Below the pieces are notes generated by a model, which was not told where the DNA came from, ran no database searches, and worked only from the letters and a program-made list of their open reading frames with translations. From contig JARUPZ010000008.1 in the NCBI GenBank assembly GCA_031213475.1, forward strand, positions 8,590,388 to 8,654,387: 64,000 nucleotides of DNA, given 5' to 3'. A program made the position numbers and the translations under genes. Shown piece by piece: positions 11,131 to 23,071 of this stretch (position 1 is its first letter; every line of letters begins with the position of its first letter). Origin of the DNA: Nereocystis luetkeana. Lineage: Eukaryota; Sar; Phaeophyceae; Laminariales; Laminariaceae.

Positions 11131-13255
11131 GCCAGCGCAGCCCTAATTAGCTTCCAGCCGATATATCGGTTTTCCGGTATCGGCGCAAGGGTGGGATTTT
11201 TGCTGTCATCTCTAGGTTCAAGCGTTTGCCTTATCATCACTGGCACTGTGTGGGAATGGAATGTCTGTCTGGCTTCAGACCAAACCCTCTCGCGTGTTAT
11301 CGCATCCTTTGCCACCACATCCCATGTTGCTGGTACCACGGCCCTTATTGTCGAACCCCATGCTAGCACACCGTCTGCGTTACATATGCAAGCAGGCCGA
11401 GGTCTGTTAACGTTCCATACAACAATCACCAATACGGTCAGCACACTCCCTCGCCCTCGATAGCACACCCCCCAGTCACAACGCCCCCTCGCTGCGGGCC
11501 CCCCGTGCATGTTGCTTATCACCGGGGATGCGTCAAATATCACACACCTGCACAACAGCGCACACAGCGATAATTCTTTAACAGGTCAAAACGTTATCAC
11601 CGGGTTGTGCTTTTCTCCGTGTTGTACGGTACGACTTTACGTTGCCAGGGTACGTGCAGCGGCTGTTCCATCAGCTGTAATGTAGAAAGATTGATACTGA
11701 CGTCGGAAGAGAAACAGGGGCGGTTGATGTTGGTGCGTCGTTGCAGAAGAGTCATGGATCTTCATTGTGACACAGCAACGGATTCAACACGTAAAATATG
11801 TAGAGAACTAAAACACACGAAGTAACAGCGGTTGGACTTGTCGAGAAAACTAATTGTAGGAAGTTCGCAAACATATGAGTACTCAGTTGCCGTGAGTATC
11901 AAGCAGGATTACGTTTTGGTATAACAATTTGGCTGAGTAACTTGTCGTTTCGATAAACTGTTAAGAATAGCAATCTGGACTTCGTGTTGGTGTAGCCGCT
12001 GTACTACACAGCAGCAGACGTAACGAGTAGCCTATCGAGTCACTGACCAGAAACTATAGGGTAGGAGCTGATACGTGTAATAAACAGCCTATCTGCTCAG
12101 TAGCAGTAACTTGAACTAGGCATACATACGCTCGGCTATGTACACAAGGATGTTGCTTGGTGTTATTTAATACCAGGTAGTTGTTAACATCAGCATTAAG
12201 GGTATATCTTTTCATAACGTACGGGGTAACAAGAAAACCCCAATAATTCATGTTTCCTGGCAATCGATCGTCGGTTGGTTGTCGGGGCAATAGCAATAAT
12301 GTACGTTCACGAGCAAGCATCCAATGAAAGTTGCTGTGGGCCGGTCAGTAGCACAATCCGGTACATCTATCTACTGAAGTCGTATGGTCGAGAGTGGTCA
12401 ATGAATGGTGGTTACATGTTTCCACTCACCGAGCTGACGACCAACCTCCTCTGCTCTGTCTCGTTTTTTCTTTCGCGTTCTTCATCTTGGCTCCAGAGAA
12501 AGCCATCTCTGCAATATCATACCTGGTACTATTCTTCGGAGGAAGTTGACGAGCTAGTCTAACGCCTGCTCGTGCAAATCGTCTGGACTAGCACGCCCAC
12601 CACAATGCCGCAGATGGACTCTCTTCGTTAACAAATACATATCTTCAACAAGCAAACACACGGGAATTTCGAACATAAATCGTCATCAGAAAAGTCATTC
12701 TCAGTAGTTGGGAAAACCGGTGTTTTGATAGTATTTGTATGGGATGTTCCTATCTATGCGTCCTCTTGGGGCCCGTGGCGTGTCCGTGGTGTGTCCGTGG
12801 GCATTGCCTCGCATGGTGTGACCATTAAGACTCACCACAGTAAATAAAAGGACAAATACTGCTGAGTGTGGGTTACCCCGTGGGACAAGTCGAAACAAAT
12901 ACATCGCCTACAGAACAAAGGAAAACATATTTTGAGCTTTAGTTGTCATCGGGAAGGCAATTAATTATCAGTCTGGAAACGCGACTACTGTATGATTCAT
13001 CCCCCCTAACGTATGATATGATTTGTTGCAAAAAATATGATAACGTGATAACGTAAAGATAAAATGCAGCTGTATCTCCCATTGTACAAAACAGAAGGAT
13101 GGGCCAGCAGTTACAGAGGGGGGCAGGCGGGAGGGAACAGGGGGGATGGGATGGGAGGGAAGGAGTTATAGGGCTGGCCCTGCTATTCTAGCGGTCTAAG
13201 GGGGCCCCGATAAATCACCACACCAGGCCTTCAAAATTGTCAATACTGTCGTGTT
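11131..13255. other. No recognisable feature
   Basis: Unstructured sequence on both strands. TACC[A/T]GGTA micro-motifs occur at 12171 and 12520. No exon-like conserved peptides were recognised. Confidence 0.5.
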
Positions 13256-13259
13256 TTCT

Positions 13260-14810
13260 CGAGGCGTCTCCGCCTGATTGCGAAGCATGGGGTAGGTATA
13301 TAGCCTCCGTTTGTTTGGCGTTTTTGGCACAGTCGCACATTCGACCCAACTTCCCGAATTGGCTGATGACATTTTTATCCATCCCTTGATCGTCGTGTGA
13401 TTTGTACCCACGACTATTCAGGGTGGGCCAATGACATGGAGTGCGTAATACGCGGTATACTTGGCAGTACATTATATATACATATATGGTAACGTATATA
13501 GAGTTGCTTGGGCTGCTTAGAAAAAACGATGTCACACCTCTGACAGGCGGTGTGCATGGCGACATAGGGGAGCCAAACTAGTCTACTGGGTTTCCCACCC
13601 AAGCCACTGCTACTTGGACCCGATATGTCCTGGTTTCTGTCCCCTAGCCATGCTCTTGCCGGAATGATAGCGACGACGATGGAAAGGGCCAATAAGCATA
13701 TGATGGATTCTCAACTCCCAGCACCGGCATCCCTGCGCCCCGAGGGTAACGATTCCACACTGACCACACTGACAATAGTCAACCATTTCCGATTGTATGG
13801 TTCCTTTTTTTTCGGAACGAACCGGGTCCATCTATGTCAAATAATTGTTATGGCATACTGCTTGTGAAGCTATTTAAACAGTTTTGTGCAATTATTCGAA
13901 CAAAATTACCTCATGTATGTGTAGGAACAATACCAAGCCTCATACAAAGACAACAGTTGGTAGTGTTGACAAGCCAGACGCCCATGCCAGCGCAAAGCGA
14001 CCGCCAGTGTGGGAGCGCCTCTGCGATGCAAGGGAAGTTCAAGGAAAACTCGGGTTGAGAAAATCCAATAATATTGGAACTGCCCTTCTTCCCGTAGGAG
14101 TTAGTGACTGAGTGTGTGCGGTGACATTCTGCGTCGCACGCGCCGAAAGCAACACATATTTTCAGCTGAATATCTCGACATCGACGGGGTCCACGAAGGC
14201 CCCTGACTTGCACCAATTGCACTGGGAAGGGCGGGGGCTATATCGATTTTTGTTTTCTACAGGTGCTAATATATACCAGGTGTGATGGTATCACGTAGCT
14301 ATGGGGGGGGTGCAAGACGTGCCAGTATGAGAAGATAGGAAAACCCGTTCTGCGAATGGGCGTATGATCACGTGACGTGCTACGGTAGTATCGGAAACGT
14401 CTCCACAGATCGTGCATGCATGAAGGTCAGGGGGCAGGCAGTCTGGTACGTGACGCGCGTGAGCCGTCGAAGCCTCATTACGAGGTGTGGGGTAAGTTTA
14501 TAGTCTCCTTCATTTCGTTTCGAATGCCCGCACCTTCGACCTCGCCTTCATATATTTTGTGATGATTATTATATGGTCGTCTTCCTCCGATCGTCGTGTG
14601 ATCCGTACCTACGACTAGTCAGGGTGGGCTAATGCGGTGGTACCAAATAGCTATGAGGGGGTGCAATACGTACCAGTATAAATAAGAAGATAGACAAATA
14701 CGTACTATTCAAATACACGCATGAAATCACATGACGCGCTTGCAATGGAAACGCCTCTGTAGATTGTTCATGGATTTACACACATGGTTCAGGGGAAAGT
14801 CCGTTTTTTT
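13260..14810. repeat. Diverged local duplications
   Basis: 13265-13435 resembles 14465-14640 (shared GTCGTGTGAT, CACGACTA-like and CAGGGTGGGC blocks). 14283-14455 resembles 14641-14808 (TAGCTATGAGGGGGTGCAA, CCAGTAT, AGAAGATAG, CACATGACG). Together these suggest an old tandem duplication of a unit of roughly 350 bp. Confidence 0.6.
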
Positions 14811-14814
14811 GGTA

Positions 14815-14919
14815 TTTCGGGGAATCATACTTAATAGGACCTATGATACAGACTAAAACCTATATATGTACTTAATTTTAGGAACAATATTTGGTCCCAT
14901 TTGCTATGGCCCCTCGTAA
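14815..14919. mobile_element. MITE-1 copy, diverged
   Basis: Copy of 105 bp with left end TTTCGGGGAATCATAC, right end CCCCTCGTAA and TA on both sides. Confidence 0.82.
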
Positions 14920-15750
14920 TAATTGACTGGTCTCTTTCCTGTATCCTGCTGTCGAGCTCTCCATGATGAGATATACAACTGAAAAACATTCTAAAAAAAA
15001 GCGTGCCCTGGCCAGTATCGACATCCCTGTGGGCCCTCCTCTATATGGCGCACCATGATGTTATAAGGCTCACTGAAGATTGGGTAGGCGTTCGGTTATC
15101 CTTTTTCCAGTAGCCCAACGGACTAAGATCTGACACAGGTACAACGTACTCGCAATAACGAACGAAACACCACTGCAAACCAGTATTATTATTAACTAGT
15201 TACAGCTATATGTGATATGGGGTGGTAGTGGAGTATAGAATGGTCATGGGATAGCCGTAGCATCAAGGCCCTGTTCCCGAGGCCCCGCAGTTTCCTTTGC
15301 AGTACGATGGTTACTGTAGGCGATAGGAAAAGAGTAGACGAGCGCGGGCCCGAGAAAATTTCCTCGGACAAGTAAGTGTCTTTACCCGTCTGGCGGATAA
15401 ATAGAAGGAGATTAGAGTGGGCTTGGTTTGATGTCTTGAATCATTCCGTTACCGCGATACTCGGGTACTACAACATACCTGGTACATATTACAGTTGTTA
15501 GGGCATCTGTATACGATACCTACCCACCCAACCATACCCACCCAGTCACCATGAACGGTTCCTGCGCTGATGCTTATCGCTTAGCAGCGAATACGATCCA
15601 TAGACTGTTTCTGTTACACAGAGTACGACGAGTGTAAGATGAATCAACATCCGATATTTACAGTATATATAGCTCTGCAGGTAGTAGTTTAACAACTTCA
15701 ACGCGCCTGTCACGCTTCATTGTTGTCCTTTTTCACGACGTCCCGTGGCA
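14920..15750. other. No recognisable feature
   Basis: No coding or repeat match was seen apart from TACCTGGTA at 15476-15484. Confidence 0.5.
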
Positions 15751-15757
15751 CCACCTG

Positions 15758-16141
15758 CGGCAAACCCTTCCACGGCATCTTTCACGGTATACCACCGAAC
15801 CCTCCCCGGACCTCCACGGCATGCCATGGAGCCCTAACCCCAACCCTAACCCTGACCATAACCCTAACCCTAGCCCGAACTCGAACCCGAACCCTAACCC
15901 TTACCTAGGTGCCGTGAAAATTTGGGTGCCATGGGGGTTGCCATGGCATTCCGTGGGGTTACCATGGAGTGCCATCGCGGTTGCCACGGGGATTGCCATG
16001 GTACCACCCGTGGCATGCCACGGCACCCCCCAAGGCGTGCCATGAAGTCCTATGCCACACCATGGGATGCCGCGGGGATGCCATGGTATGCCATGGGTGG
16101 TACCATGGCTATGCCACGCAAAATTCAAAAAGTGTAGAACC
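15758..16141. repeat. CCATGG-rich module A with interstitial telomere-like tract
   Basis: ACCCTTCCACGGCAT and GGACCTCCACGGC blocks are followed by a degenerate CCCTAA/CCCGAA tract (15833-15904), then 230 bp of GCCATGG/GCCACGG/GGGGTTGCC repeats, ending near GTGTAGAACC. It matches module B at 17688-18041 in order and orientation. Confidence 0.8.
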
Positions 16142-16146
16142 TTGGT

Positions 16147-16710
16147 GCGAGGTTGGGCCGGTGGCGGTCCGTACGGGGTTAACTGGAGGTACAAGCACTC
16201 TTACTCGGGGTTTGGGCGCAGCTTTCGATTTTATAAGACCGCCATCAGGTTTTTCAAGCCGACGCAATCAGTTTAACTAACCCGTTCATTACGCAATCAG
16301 TCAGTCTTGATGGCACCACTTTCGGTTAACGGGTGCGTTGACCCCGCATAGTCGACCCTTCCCATTTATTTGGCACCCTAACTTGGCATTATAGGAGCCT
16401 AACGCTAAAAAATGTCGTACTAGGTAAAATGCGAGGTGGGCCACCGGTGGTGGCCCGCACGGGATTTATCGCATTTATTTCCAGGCGCTCAAACTCAGGG
16501 TCCGGGCGCAGGTTTCTGCTACACAAAACTTCCACCGTCTATGACGACGCAACTGTTACGGGGGACCATAGTAATTAGGACCAAATATATATATATGGTG
16601 AGTAAAGATAGCGAAATATACCGGCTTTTGTGTGTACCGTAGGCCCTATTTAATATGGTCCCCCGTAATAGTCAATTAAAACCCGTTTGTTGTGCAATCC
16701 GTCTTGTGAT
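16147..16710. repeat. Diverged direct repeat, second copy split by a MITE
   Basis: 16147-16305 and 16431-16710 share GCGAGGT.GGGCC, a CGGGAT/GGGGTT segment, GGG(T)CCGGGCGCAG-like, GACGCAA and AACCCGTT blocks. The MITE at 16556-16668 interrupts the second copy after GACGCAACTG, and the first copy provides the unoccupied site. Confidence 0.6.
16556..16668. mobile_element. MITE-1 copy with expanded AT interior
   Basis: Copy of 113 bp with intact ends (TTACGGGGGACC and GTCCCCCGTAA). An (AT)n expansion accounts for the extra length. Confidence 0.88.
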
Positions 16711-17071
16711 CGCTTTCATCCAGCGATGCGCGACGGAAGCGCAGAGGCGTATGCGTGTGGTCGACTGCGTCGGCCCACAAGCAAAACTACGGTAAACTGG
16801 AGCATTTTCAAACAGGGCGAGGGGCTCTTGAAATGGCGCGTTCGACCAACGAACCTGTTGCAGTGTCTGATGGCCTTGGCCTCCGTTTTGCTTGGCGATT
16901 ACCCGTCGAGTGCAGAAACCTTATACTGTATCTATGCGTTACACGTCGTCGTTTACAGCAATAGGACTACAGTTGTCCCGCTATGGGGATACGCTACCTA
17001 CACCAGTAGGTTAGGACATTGCGCCCAAATCGGGACTGCAAGTCTAGATGGGAAAAATATATGGAGGCGCC

Positions 17072-17360
17072 GTTCGTCCCGGTGGTTCGATGATACCCTC
17101 GAATACCGCTCGTTGCCAGGTAGTATTATTGTGTTGATCCCGTGAACTTAATCCCGCCGCCGTGGTAAGAATTTCGGAAATTTTTGTGAAAAAAAGAAAA
17201 CGAAAAGGAATTGAATTGCTGAGGAAGCGTAGCTTGGCTTGGGCAAACGCAATCCGACGCGAGTCGACGAGGGAAGAAATGGCCGAAGTATTCTCGCGAC
17301 AGGAAAAGGCCTTCCAAGGCAAGAACCGTGGTGGGGGGAGGGGGGGAGGAGAGCCTTGCG
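17072..17360 (+). mobile_element. Diverged SINE-1 copy
   Basis: The head CGTCCCGGTGGTTCGATG resembles the A-box region of SINE-1. Downstream blocks GGAATTGAATTGCTGAG, GCGAGTCGACGAGGGAAGAA and TTCTCGCGA follow in family order, with the tail lost after a G-rich run. A TGCCAGGTA variant interrupts it. Confidence 0.65.
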
Positions 17361-17687
17361 AATATTATGGTGGATGTCCTTGCAGTGTGTGGTTCGTTCG
17401 GATTGACACTTTCCGAATCCAAGAAAGAGACCCCCGTACCTGGTGGCAAATCGTATGGACAGAGTCCCTTCTGATACCGAGGCAGCCGGCCAGGTGTAGA
17501 TGCAAACCACCAAGTTGGTGTTACCTTGGGGCAACTGTGTGCGAGAACGCCGACCTTACGGCTAAAACCTACCGGCTCGTGAAGCTGGCCAGCCTACACG
17601 TTTCAGACGGTATAGTTTGCCAGTACACGACGAGCCCACTCTACCCCTCCCGTTCAGATACGCATGCTCCAAGCCGAGGTATTGGGG

Positions 17688-18041
17688 CAAAACCTTCCAC
17701 GGCATGCCACGGAACCTTCCACGGACCTCCACGGCCTGACATAACACCCTAACCCCTACCCTTACCCTGACCCTGACCCAATCCCTAGGAGGTGCCGTGG
17801 ACATTGGGGTGCCGTGGGGGTTGCCATGACATGCCGTGGGGTTGCCACGGAATGCCCTGGGGGATACTCTGGCGGTTATTGCGGGGGTTGCCATGATACC
17901 AGCATGGAATGCCACGGCGTGTCATGGAATCCTATGCCACGCCGTGGGATGCCGTGGGGATGCCATGGTATGCCATGGGTGGTAGGTACCATGGTATTGC
18001 CACGGCATGCCACGATAACGTCTGATAGTAGTGTAGAACCC
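17688..18041. repeat. CCATGG-rich module B with telomere-like tract
   Basis: Second copy of the module at 15758-16141, 1.9 kb away. It has a shorter degenerate CCCTAA/CCCTGA tract (17747-17791) and the same GCCATGGTATGCCATGGGTGG core. Confidence 0.8.
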
Positions 18042-18072
18042 TTCTGCCCGAGAGGCTCAACCTATGACACCT

Positions 18073-18318
18073 CGCGGGCGTTTTTTACCTTCGGTGTGCC
18101 TTGGCCTGGCAGTCCAAACAGTAGCACAGCAGAGCCGGCCCTCGACCCACAGTTCAACGCGGGCGTTTACCGCCTCCGATGAGCCTTAGCCTGGCAGCCA
18201 GAACAGTAGCACAGCAAATAGCTGGTCCTGGACCCAGTTCAACTCGCGCGTGCCGCCTTCGATGTGCCTTGCAGTCAGAGCAGCAGTGGCACAGGTGATC
18301 TGGCACTTGACCCATTTC
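18073..18318. repeat. Tandem repeat, about 84-bp unit, three copies
   Basis: Each unit has CGCGGGCGTTT(T/A)CC-like, GTGCCTTGGCCTGGCAG-like, AGTAGCACAG and GACCCA.TTCAA blocks. The third unit is the most diverged. Confidence 0.75.
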
Positions 18319-18978
18319 AATCTCCAACCCTCGCAAATGTAGGCTTTCGTGCGAGAGGTATTGGGTGGCGTGCAGCAGCTCGAGCGATGCGCTTCCCTCG
18401 CCTCGTCGATTCGGACGAGTATCGAGTTGTTGCATGTGCAATTGATTTCCTGTTAATTTCACGCGTTAAAATAAAATAGGGCTGCCTGGCATCAGACACC
18501 ACCTGATGCACGGTGTGGGTCTGTGTGCTCTCCAAACTAAACACCTATTTCTACCTCCAGGATACCCAGTGTTCAAGCCTCATCCTTGGCAGACTCTTTC
18601 GCGTGGCAGGAAGGTCAAGTAGTAGTAGAACGAAAGTTTATGCGGTGATGCGCATCGCTCATGGAAACCCCGTTACTTTGTGTGAATACGACAAACGCGA
18701 CACAGCCAGTATACAGCCCACTGTGAGGGAGAAAATCATGTTGAGTGCACGGCAGTGCTGGCTTCTTCGCCCGCTGAACTGTCGCACTGTCGCCCTCTGC
18801 CTAAAATTGTTTCTTTTCGTCCTCATAAAGCCCCCCGTGAGCAACGCAGTTTTCTCCATGGCGTAAGCTGTACCTACCTGGTATGGTGCAAGCTGTGTCT
18901 CTATAGAGTACATAGTGTAAGTACGACACATTTGACTTGTATGACAACCCATCCTAGTACCCTCGCACTATTATACTT

Positions 18979-19095
18979 TTACGGCGGACAATAGTAAATA
19001 CCTGGTAGGACCAAATGTTGTAGGTATAAAACGGTAAATAGATATGGTAGGTTTTTGTGTGCACCGTAGGTCCTATTTACTATGGTCCCCCGTAA
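18979..19095. mobile_element. MITE-1 copy carrying a 7-bp micro-insertion
   Basis: The expected AATAGGACC reads AATA-CCTGGTA-GGACC (18999-19007). The right end is canonical, and the left end is TTACGGCGGACA. The element lies 36 bp upstream of the LTR element's target duplication. Confidence 0.87.
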
Positions 19096-19135
19096 TACAA
19101 GCTACTAGTTACTACTGTATAGCTCCAGCGACAGC

Positions 19136-19531
19136 TGTTTTTGGTATGCGGTAGCTTGATACGGGTCTGCGGATATATTGTGGGGTTTCGTATTATTATG
19201 TATCGGGGCATTATTTAGTATGCCTCGTGGATGGAGGGATGGAGCTGCTCCTCCGGGAGCAGTCGATGATGTTAATGATACGGCCCAGGCTTTGATGTTA
19301 ATGATACTGCCTGTCTATATGTGAGTGGTGCAGCCGGTGACAATCTTGGTGCGGCTTACCTCCTGTGTGTGGTTTATGTGGTGGGGTCTCTGACAGAAAG
19401 GTATTGATCCACCTGGTGTGTGTTGTGTTTGGCTTATTGTAACTAGTATTTTATTCGCTCTTCCTCAACGATCATGGTGTAGACCACGCGTGTATCGCGT
19501 GCACGCGTCCGACAGCTCTTGTGATCAAACA
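19136..19531 (+). repeat. 5' LTR
   Basis: It runs from TGTTTTTGGTATGCGG to GTGATCAAACA. It differs from the 3' LTR by scattered substitutions and small indels, for example TATTATTATG versus TATTATG, and GCTCTT versus GCTCCTCCT. Confidence 0.85.
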
Positions 19532-19575
19532 CGATATCGTGACTCCGGGCCCGGAGGACGCTGAAGGGTTATACT

Positions 19576-21287
19576 GTGATAGAGGATAGCACTTACTGGT
19601 GGAAGGGCTTCTGTGGTGGTATGGCGCAAAGGGAGGAGCTGCTTGGTATGGAGGCGCAGCAGGAGCGGCAGTATGGAGGCCGAGGGCAGCAACAACCTCG
19701 GCCTCAGCAGCAGCACCTTGGTGGGCAACAGCAGCAACGCTGGGGTGGAGGCCAGGGTTATCAGCAGCATCATCGGCGGCAGTATGGAGGCCGAGGGCAG
19801 CAACAGCCTCAGCCTCAACGGCAGCAACGCTGGGGTGAAGGCCAGAGTTATCATCATCATCAGCAGCAGCAGCAACGGCGGCAGCCACATGCTGCTTCGG
19901 AGTGGTGCACTGGGGCGGCTGGTAACACCGATCGCGTGTGGTATCAGCCTGAGTCCCCTCCGCCTGCAGCAGCGTCGATTTACGGATCCTGCGCACGGTG
20001 TGGCGCCCGAGGGCATAGGGATGTGATTTGCCGTGCACCCAACAGTGTGTGCGACGACTTCATCTTTCATGGTCGCATGGCCAGGCAGTGTATCACTGCC
20101 CAGCCTGCTGTCGTCTACGCGCCGAACTACTACAGTACGCTGCAGGCTGGAACGCCGGCGCCCTAGCAGCCACGGGTGGAGCCGGCAGCGACGAGCTCGG
20201 CAACGAGCTACTCAACCGATGTGGTGTAGAGTTGCCGCCGCGAGCCTCCACCAAACGAGCTCTGTGATGCCGAAGAGCCGCGTGTAACGTCTGTGCTGCA
20301 GCAGGATTACCCTGAGGTCGTGGACCTTGGTATTGCGCTTTGCCCGACGTGATGGATCTCGGTGATGCTAAGCCTGAGGAGGTGGAGCTTGTTGCTGCTT
20401 TGCCCGACATGGTGGAGCTCTCTGAGGCTAAGCCCGAGGTGGAGCTTGGTGTTGCCGTGTCCGAGGTGGTGGAGCTTGGTCTTGCTTTGTCCGAAGTGCT
20501 GGAGCTCGGTGATGCTGAGCCTGAGGTCGTGAAGCTTGGTGTTACTGTGTCCGAGGTGGTGGGCCTTGGATATGCTGAGGCTGTGGTCGTGAAGCTTGGT
20601 CTTGCTGTATCCGAGGTGGGGCTTGGTGTTGCTGTCGCTGTGTCCGAGGTGGTGGGCCTTGGTGATGCTGAGCCTGAGGTCGTGAAGCTTGGTGTTACTG
20701 TGTCGGAAGTGCTGGAGCTCGGTGATGCTGAGCCTGAGGTCGTGAAGCTTGGTGTTACTGTGTCCGAGGTGGTGGGCCTTGGTGATGCTGAGCCTGAGGT
20801 CGTGAAGCTTGGTCTTACTGTGTCGGAAGTGCTGGAGCTCGGTGATGCTGAGCCTGAGGTCGTGAAGCTTGGTGTTACTGTGTCCGAGGTGGTGGGCCTT
20901 GGTTATGCTGAGCCTGAGGTGGTGGAGCTTGGTGTTGCTGCGTCCGACGTGCGCAACTCCGGTCAGAAGGGGGGGTCAACGTACCCCTTCGACCGGGGAA
21001 AACTCATATGGGCGAGGCTGGCACCGAGTGGCTGGGAATACGGATCTGGCTCGGTTTGGGGAGGGTATGGTGGCGGATGGGGAGACGGGGATTACGAGGA
21101 GGCGGGGACTAGCAGCGGCAGCAGCAGCGGCAAGCGAGATTTCCCGTTCGACCCTGGGAAACAGGCATGTAATATTTTTCCGGTGTCGCTCACTTTAGTT
21201 TTGGTGCACTGGATCTTTTTTGTTTGTCGTTTTTTGTTTGTTCTTTTCTGTGCTTTCGTTGTGTTTGCCTGGTATGTTCTCAAATGA
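19576..21287 (+). pseudogene. Gag-like gene, broken: Q-rich region, zinc knuckle, acidic 20-residue repeats
   Basis: The first part (19576-20166, 196 aa) has Gln/Gly-rich repeats with QYGGRGQQQP twice, then a CX2CX4HX4C zinc knuckle, CARCGARGHRDVIC. A degenerate second knuckle follows (VCDDFIFHGRMARQC, lacking the second Cys and the His). TAG stops at 20164 and 20227 interrupt the same frame. A frameshift near 20335 joins it to the 315-aa frame at 20340-21287. That frame is built of about ten 20-residue units of the type EVVGLGDAEPEVVKLGVTVS and then two PFDxGK motifs (YPFDRGK and FPFDPGK). Its position directly after the 5' LTR, plus the knuckle, suggests Gag. The function of the acidic repeats is unknown. 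Confidence 0.7.
20300..20945 (+). repeat. 60-bp coding minisatellite inside the Gag-like gene
   Basis: About 10-11 units of a 60-bp sequence, alternating GAGGTGGTGGGCCTTGGTGA and GAAGTGCTGGAGCTCGGTGA starts with GCTGAGCCTGAGGTCGTGAA. The length is a multiple of three and the frame is kept across all units, which argues for selection on the protein while the array expanded. Confidence 0.85.
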
Positions 21288-21952
21288 AGTGTGCAATATT
21301 GCGGAAGGTGTGGACTACCTGGTACCTGGTATGTCTTTTATGACAGAAGCATTTCCACCGCAGCTGCTGTCTACGTACCCGTATATTAACCAGAGGGTAT
21401 GAGGGAACCGTACCACGTCTGCTACCTGATTCCATACTGCTGTGTCTACCCAGGCCGCGAGTTGGCAAAACGGACGTACCTGCGTGGCCAATTACCCACT
21501 TGAATATGAGGAAGACCAACTATGAATAGAAATCGGTACTGACGTTGTCTTGTCACCATTGTTTTGAGTGAAATCATGAGGGGGGGTTTGATGGCATGAT
21601 TCTACTCGTAGACATAGTGCATAATGATGTGACTCGTTATCTAACGAGTAACCTCGGTTTCTGGCACGAACTGGCTTGATTTCTGACGCTGGCCCACCTG
21701 ATACTGCCCACTGCACCCTGCGGCTTTGCGAGAGATGTAGTCCATGTCGCGGCAACATGGAGCCGCGGCAGAAGACAAGTGTCGCATCCGTATTGTAGGG
21801 AGCAGGAGACGGAGGTTGAGAGGTGGGGTTGTGGGGGATTTGGACGTGATTTTGTTTCTTTCTATTTCATGGTTGAGGTATTTTGGAGTCGTAATGACAT
21901 CGCAACTTTTTTATGATGAGTGTTTTGTCGTCTACCGTGCAGGGGGGGCATG

Positions 21953-22087
21953 GTAGCTGTACTCGGTAACACGACGAAGCCTTTCTATCGCAGATAGTGG
22001 AGTTCAGTTGGAGTGTCATAGTAGCTGTACTCGGTAACACGACGAAGACTTTCTATCGCAGATGGTGCAGTTCAGTTGGATTGAGCT
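21953..22087. repeat. 67-bp tandem duplication in the LTR element interior
   Basis: Two units beginning GTAGCTGTACTCGGTAACAC and ending AGTTCAGTTGGA, with about four differences. A second set of three ~47-bp units around GGGATTGCCGTTTTAC lies at 22900-23010. Confidence 0.8.
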
Positions 22088-23071
22088 CATAAGTGGATGC
22101 GGGCCATGCACGCAAGGGCACTGACCGGAGGTCTGTCTCTGGTGGAGTGATTTTGTGCGCGGATGTCTGTTCTTCGCTTTCCTCTACTGGATGTAGATAT
22201 CTAAGGCATTTATTTGTTTAACGGGGAGTCTGAGTTCAACACGTACGGTCGGCAGAGCAGCATGCCGATTTTCTCATCAAACCGTTGCCCGCTGAGATGT
22301 TTCGTTTTGGGCTTGACTTTGTGATGAATTGTGGTGATTTCTTTCGTTTATTTCTTGGTTTCGGATATTTTGGGGTATTGGGTGATGAGAACGGAGAAGA
22401 GTGATTTTTAGGGAATTGGAGAAAGTATTGGGATGTACTCATGCGTTGAGTAATATTAATACGCCAATAGGGTATGCCGATGGTCTTGATGAATCGTGCC
22501 GTACCCGTTGGCCATTGGTTAAGTATGCACAACGTACAGGGGACCCAAAATTACTATTATTGAGTAGTATCCATAGTACTTTCAAATTCATATGCAGTTT
22601 GTTGTTGACTTTTGCATACTCCCGGCGTGAGCACCTACTATTAATAATAGCAGGGGGGATATTATAGTTCGATTTGAGATGTGTTACGTCAGGGACGTTC
22701 TGTTATTCTGCTCTTTCAGAGTGCGAAACAGGGGGGCCGATACTATCGGGCGGTACGATATCTATGTGAAGACGGTGTTATTGATTTTGTTTGAAGGTTT
22801 TACCAACATACTTACGTTTGTAGGATTTTTTTCTTTCTCATAGTTACTATCTTGATATATTTTAGGAGGTCTCTACTGGAATCGATGTTGAGAGATTTTG
22901 TATCGGGATTGCCGTTTTACATTGGCGATTCTGAAGGGTGGGTTTTGGGATTGCCGTTTTACCTTGGCAACAAAGAAGGATGGAATTATTGGGGCTGCCG
23001 TTTAACCTGGCAATTGGTGAGAAGATATTCGAGACCAGGTACCTATCGTATCGAGCACCGAATAGGGGGGC

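Noticed and set aside
15833..15904. A true chromosome end (telomere)
   Set aside because: The CCCTAA tract is short, degenerate and embedded within ordinary sequence on both sides, so it is interstitial.
19472..20070. Minus-strand frames of 181-188 codons over the LTR element
   Set aside because: They mirror the Gln/Gly repeats of the + strand Gag-like frame. The element's LTR orientation and zinc knuckle support the + strand.
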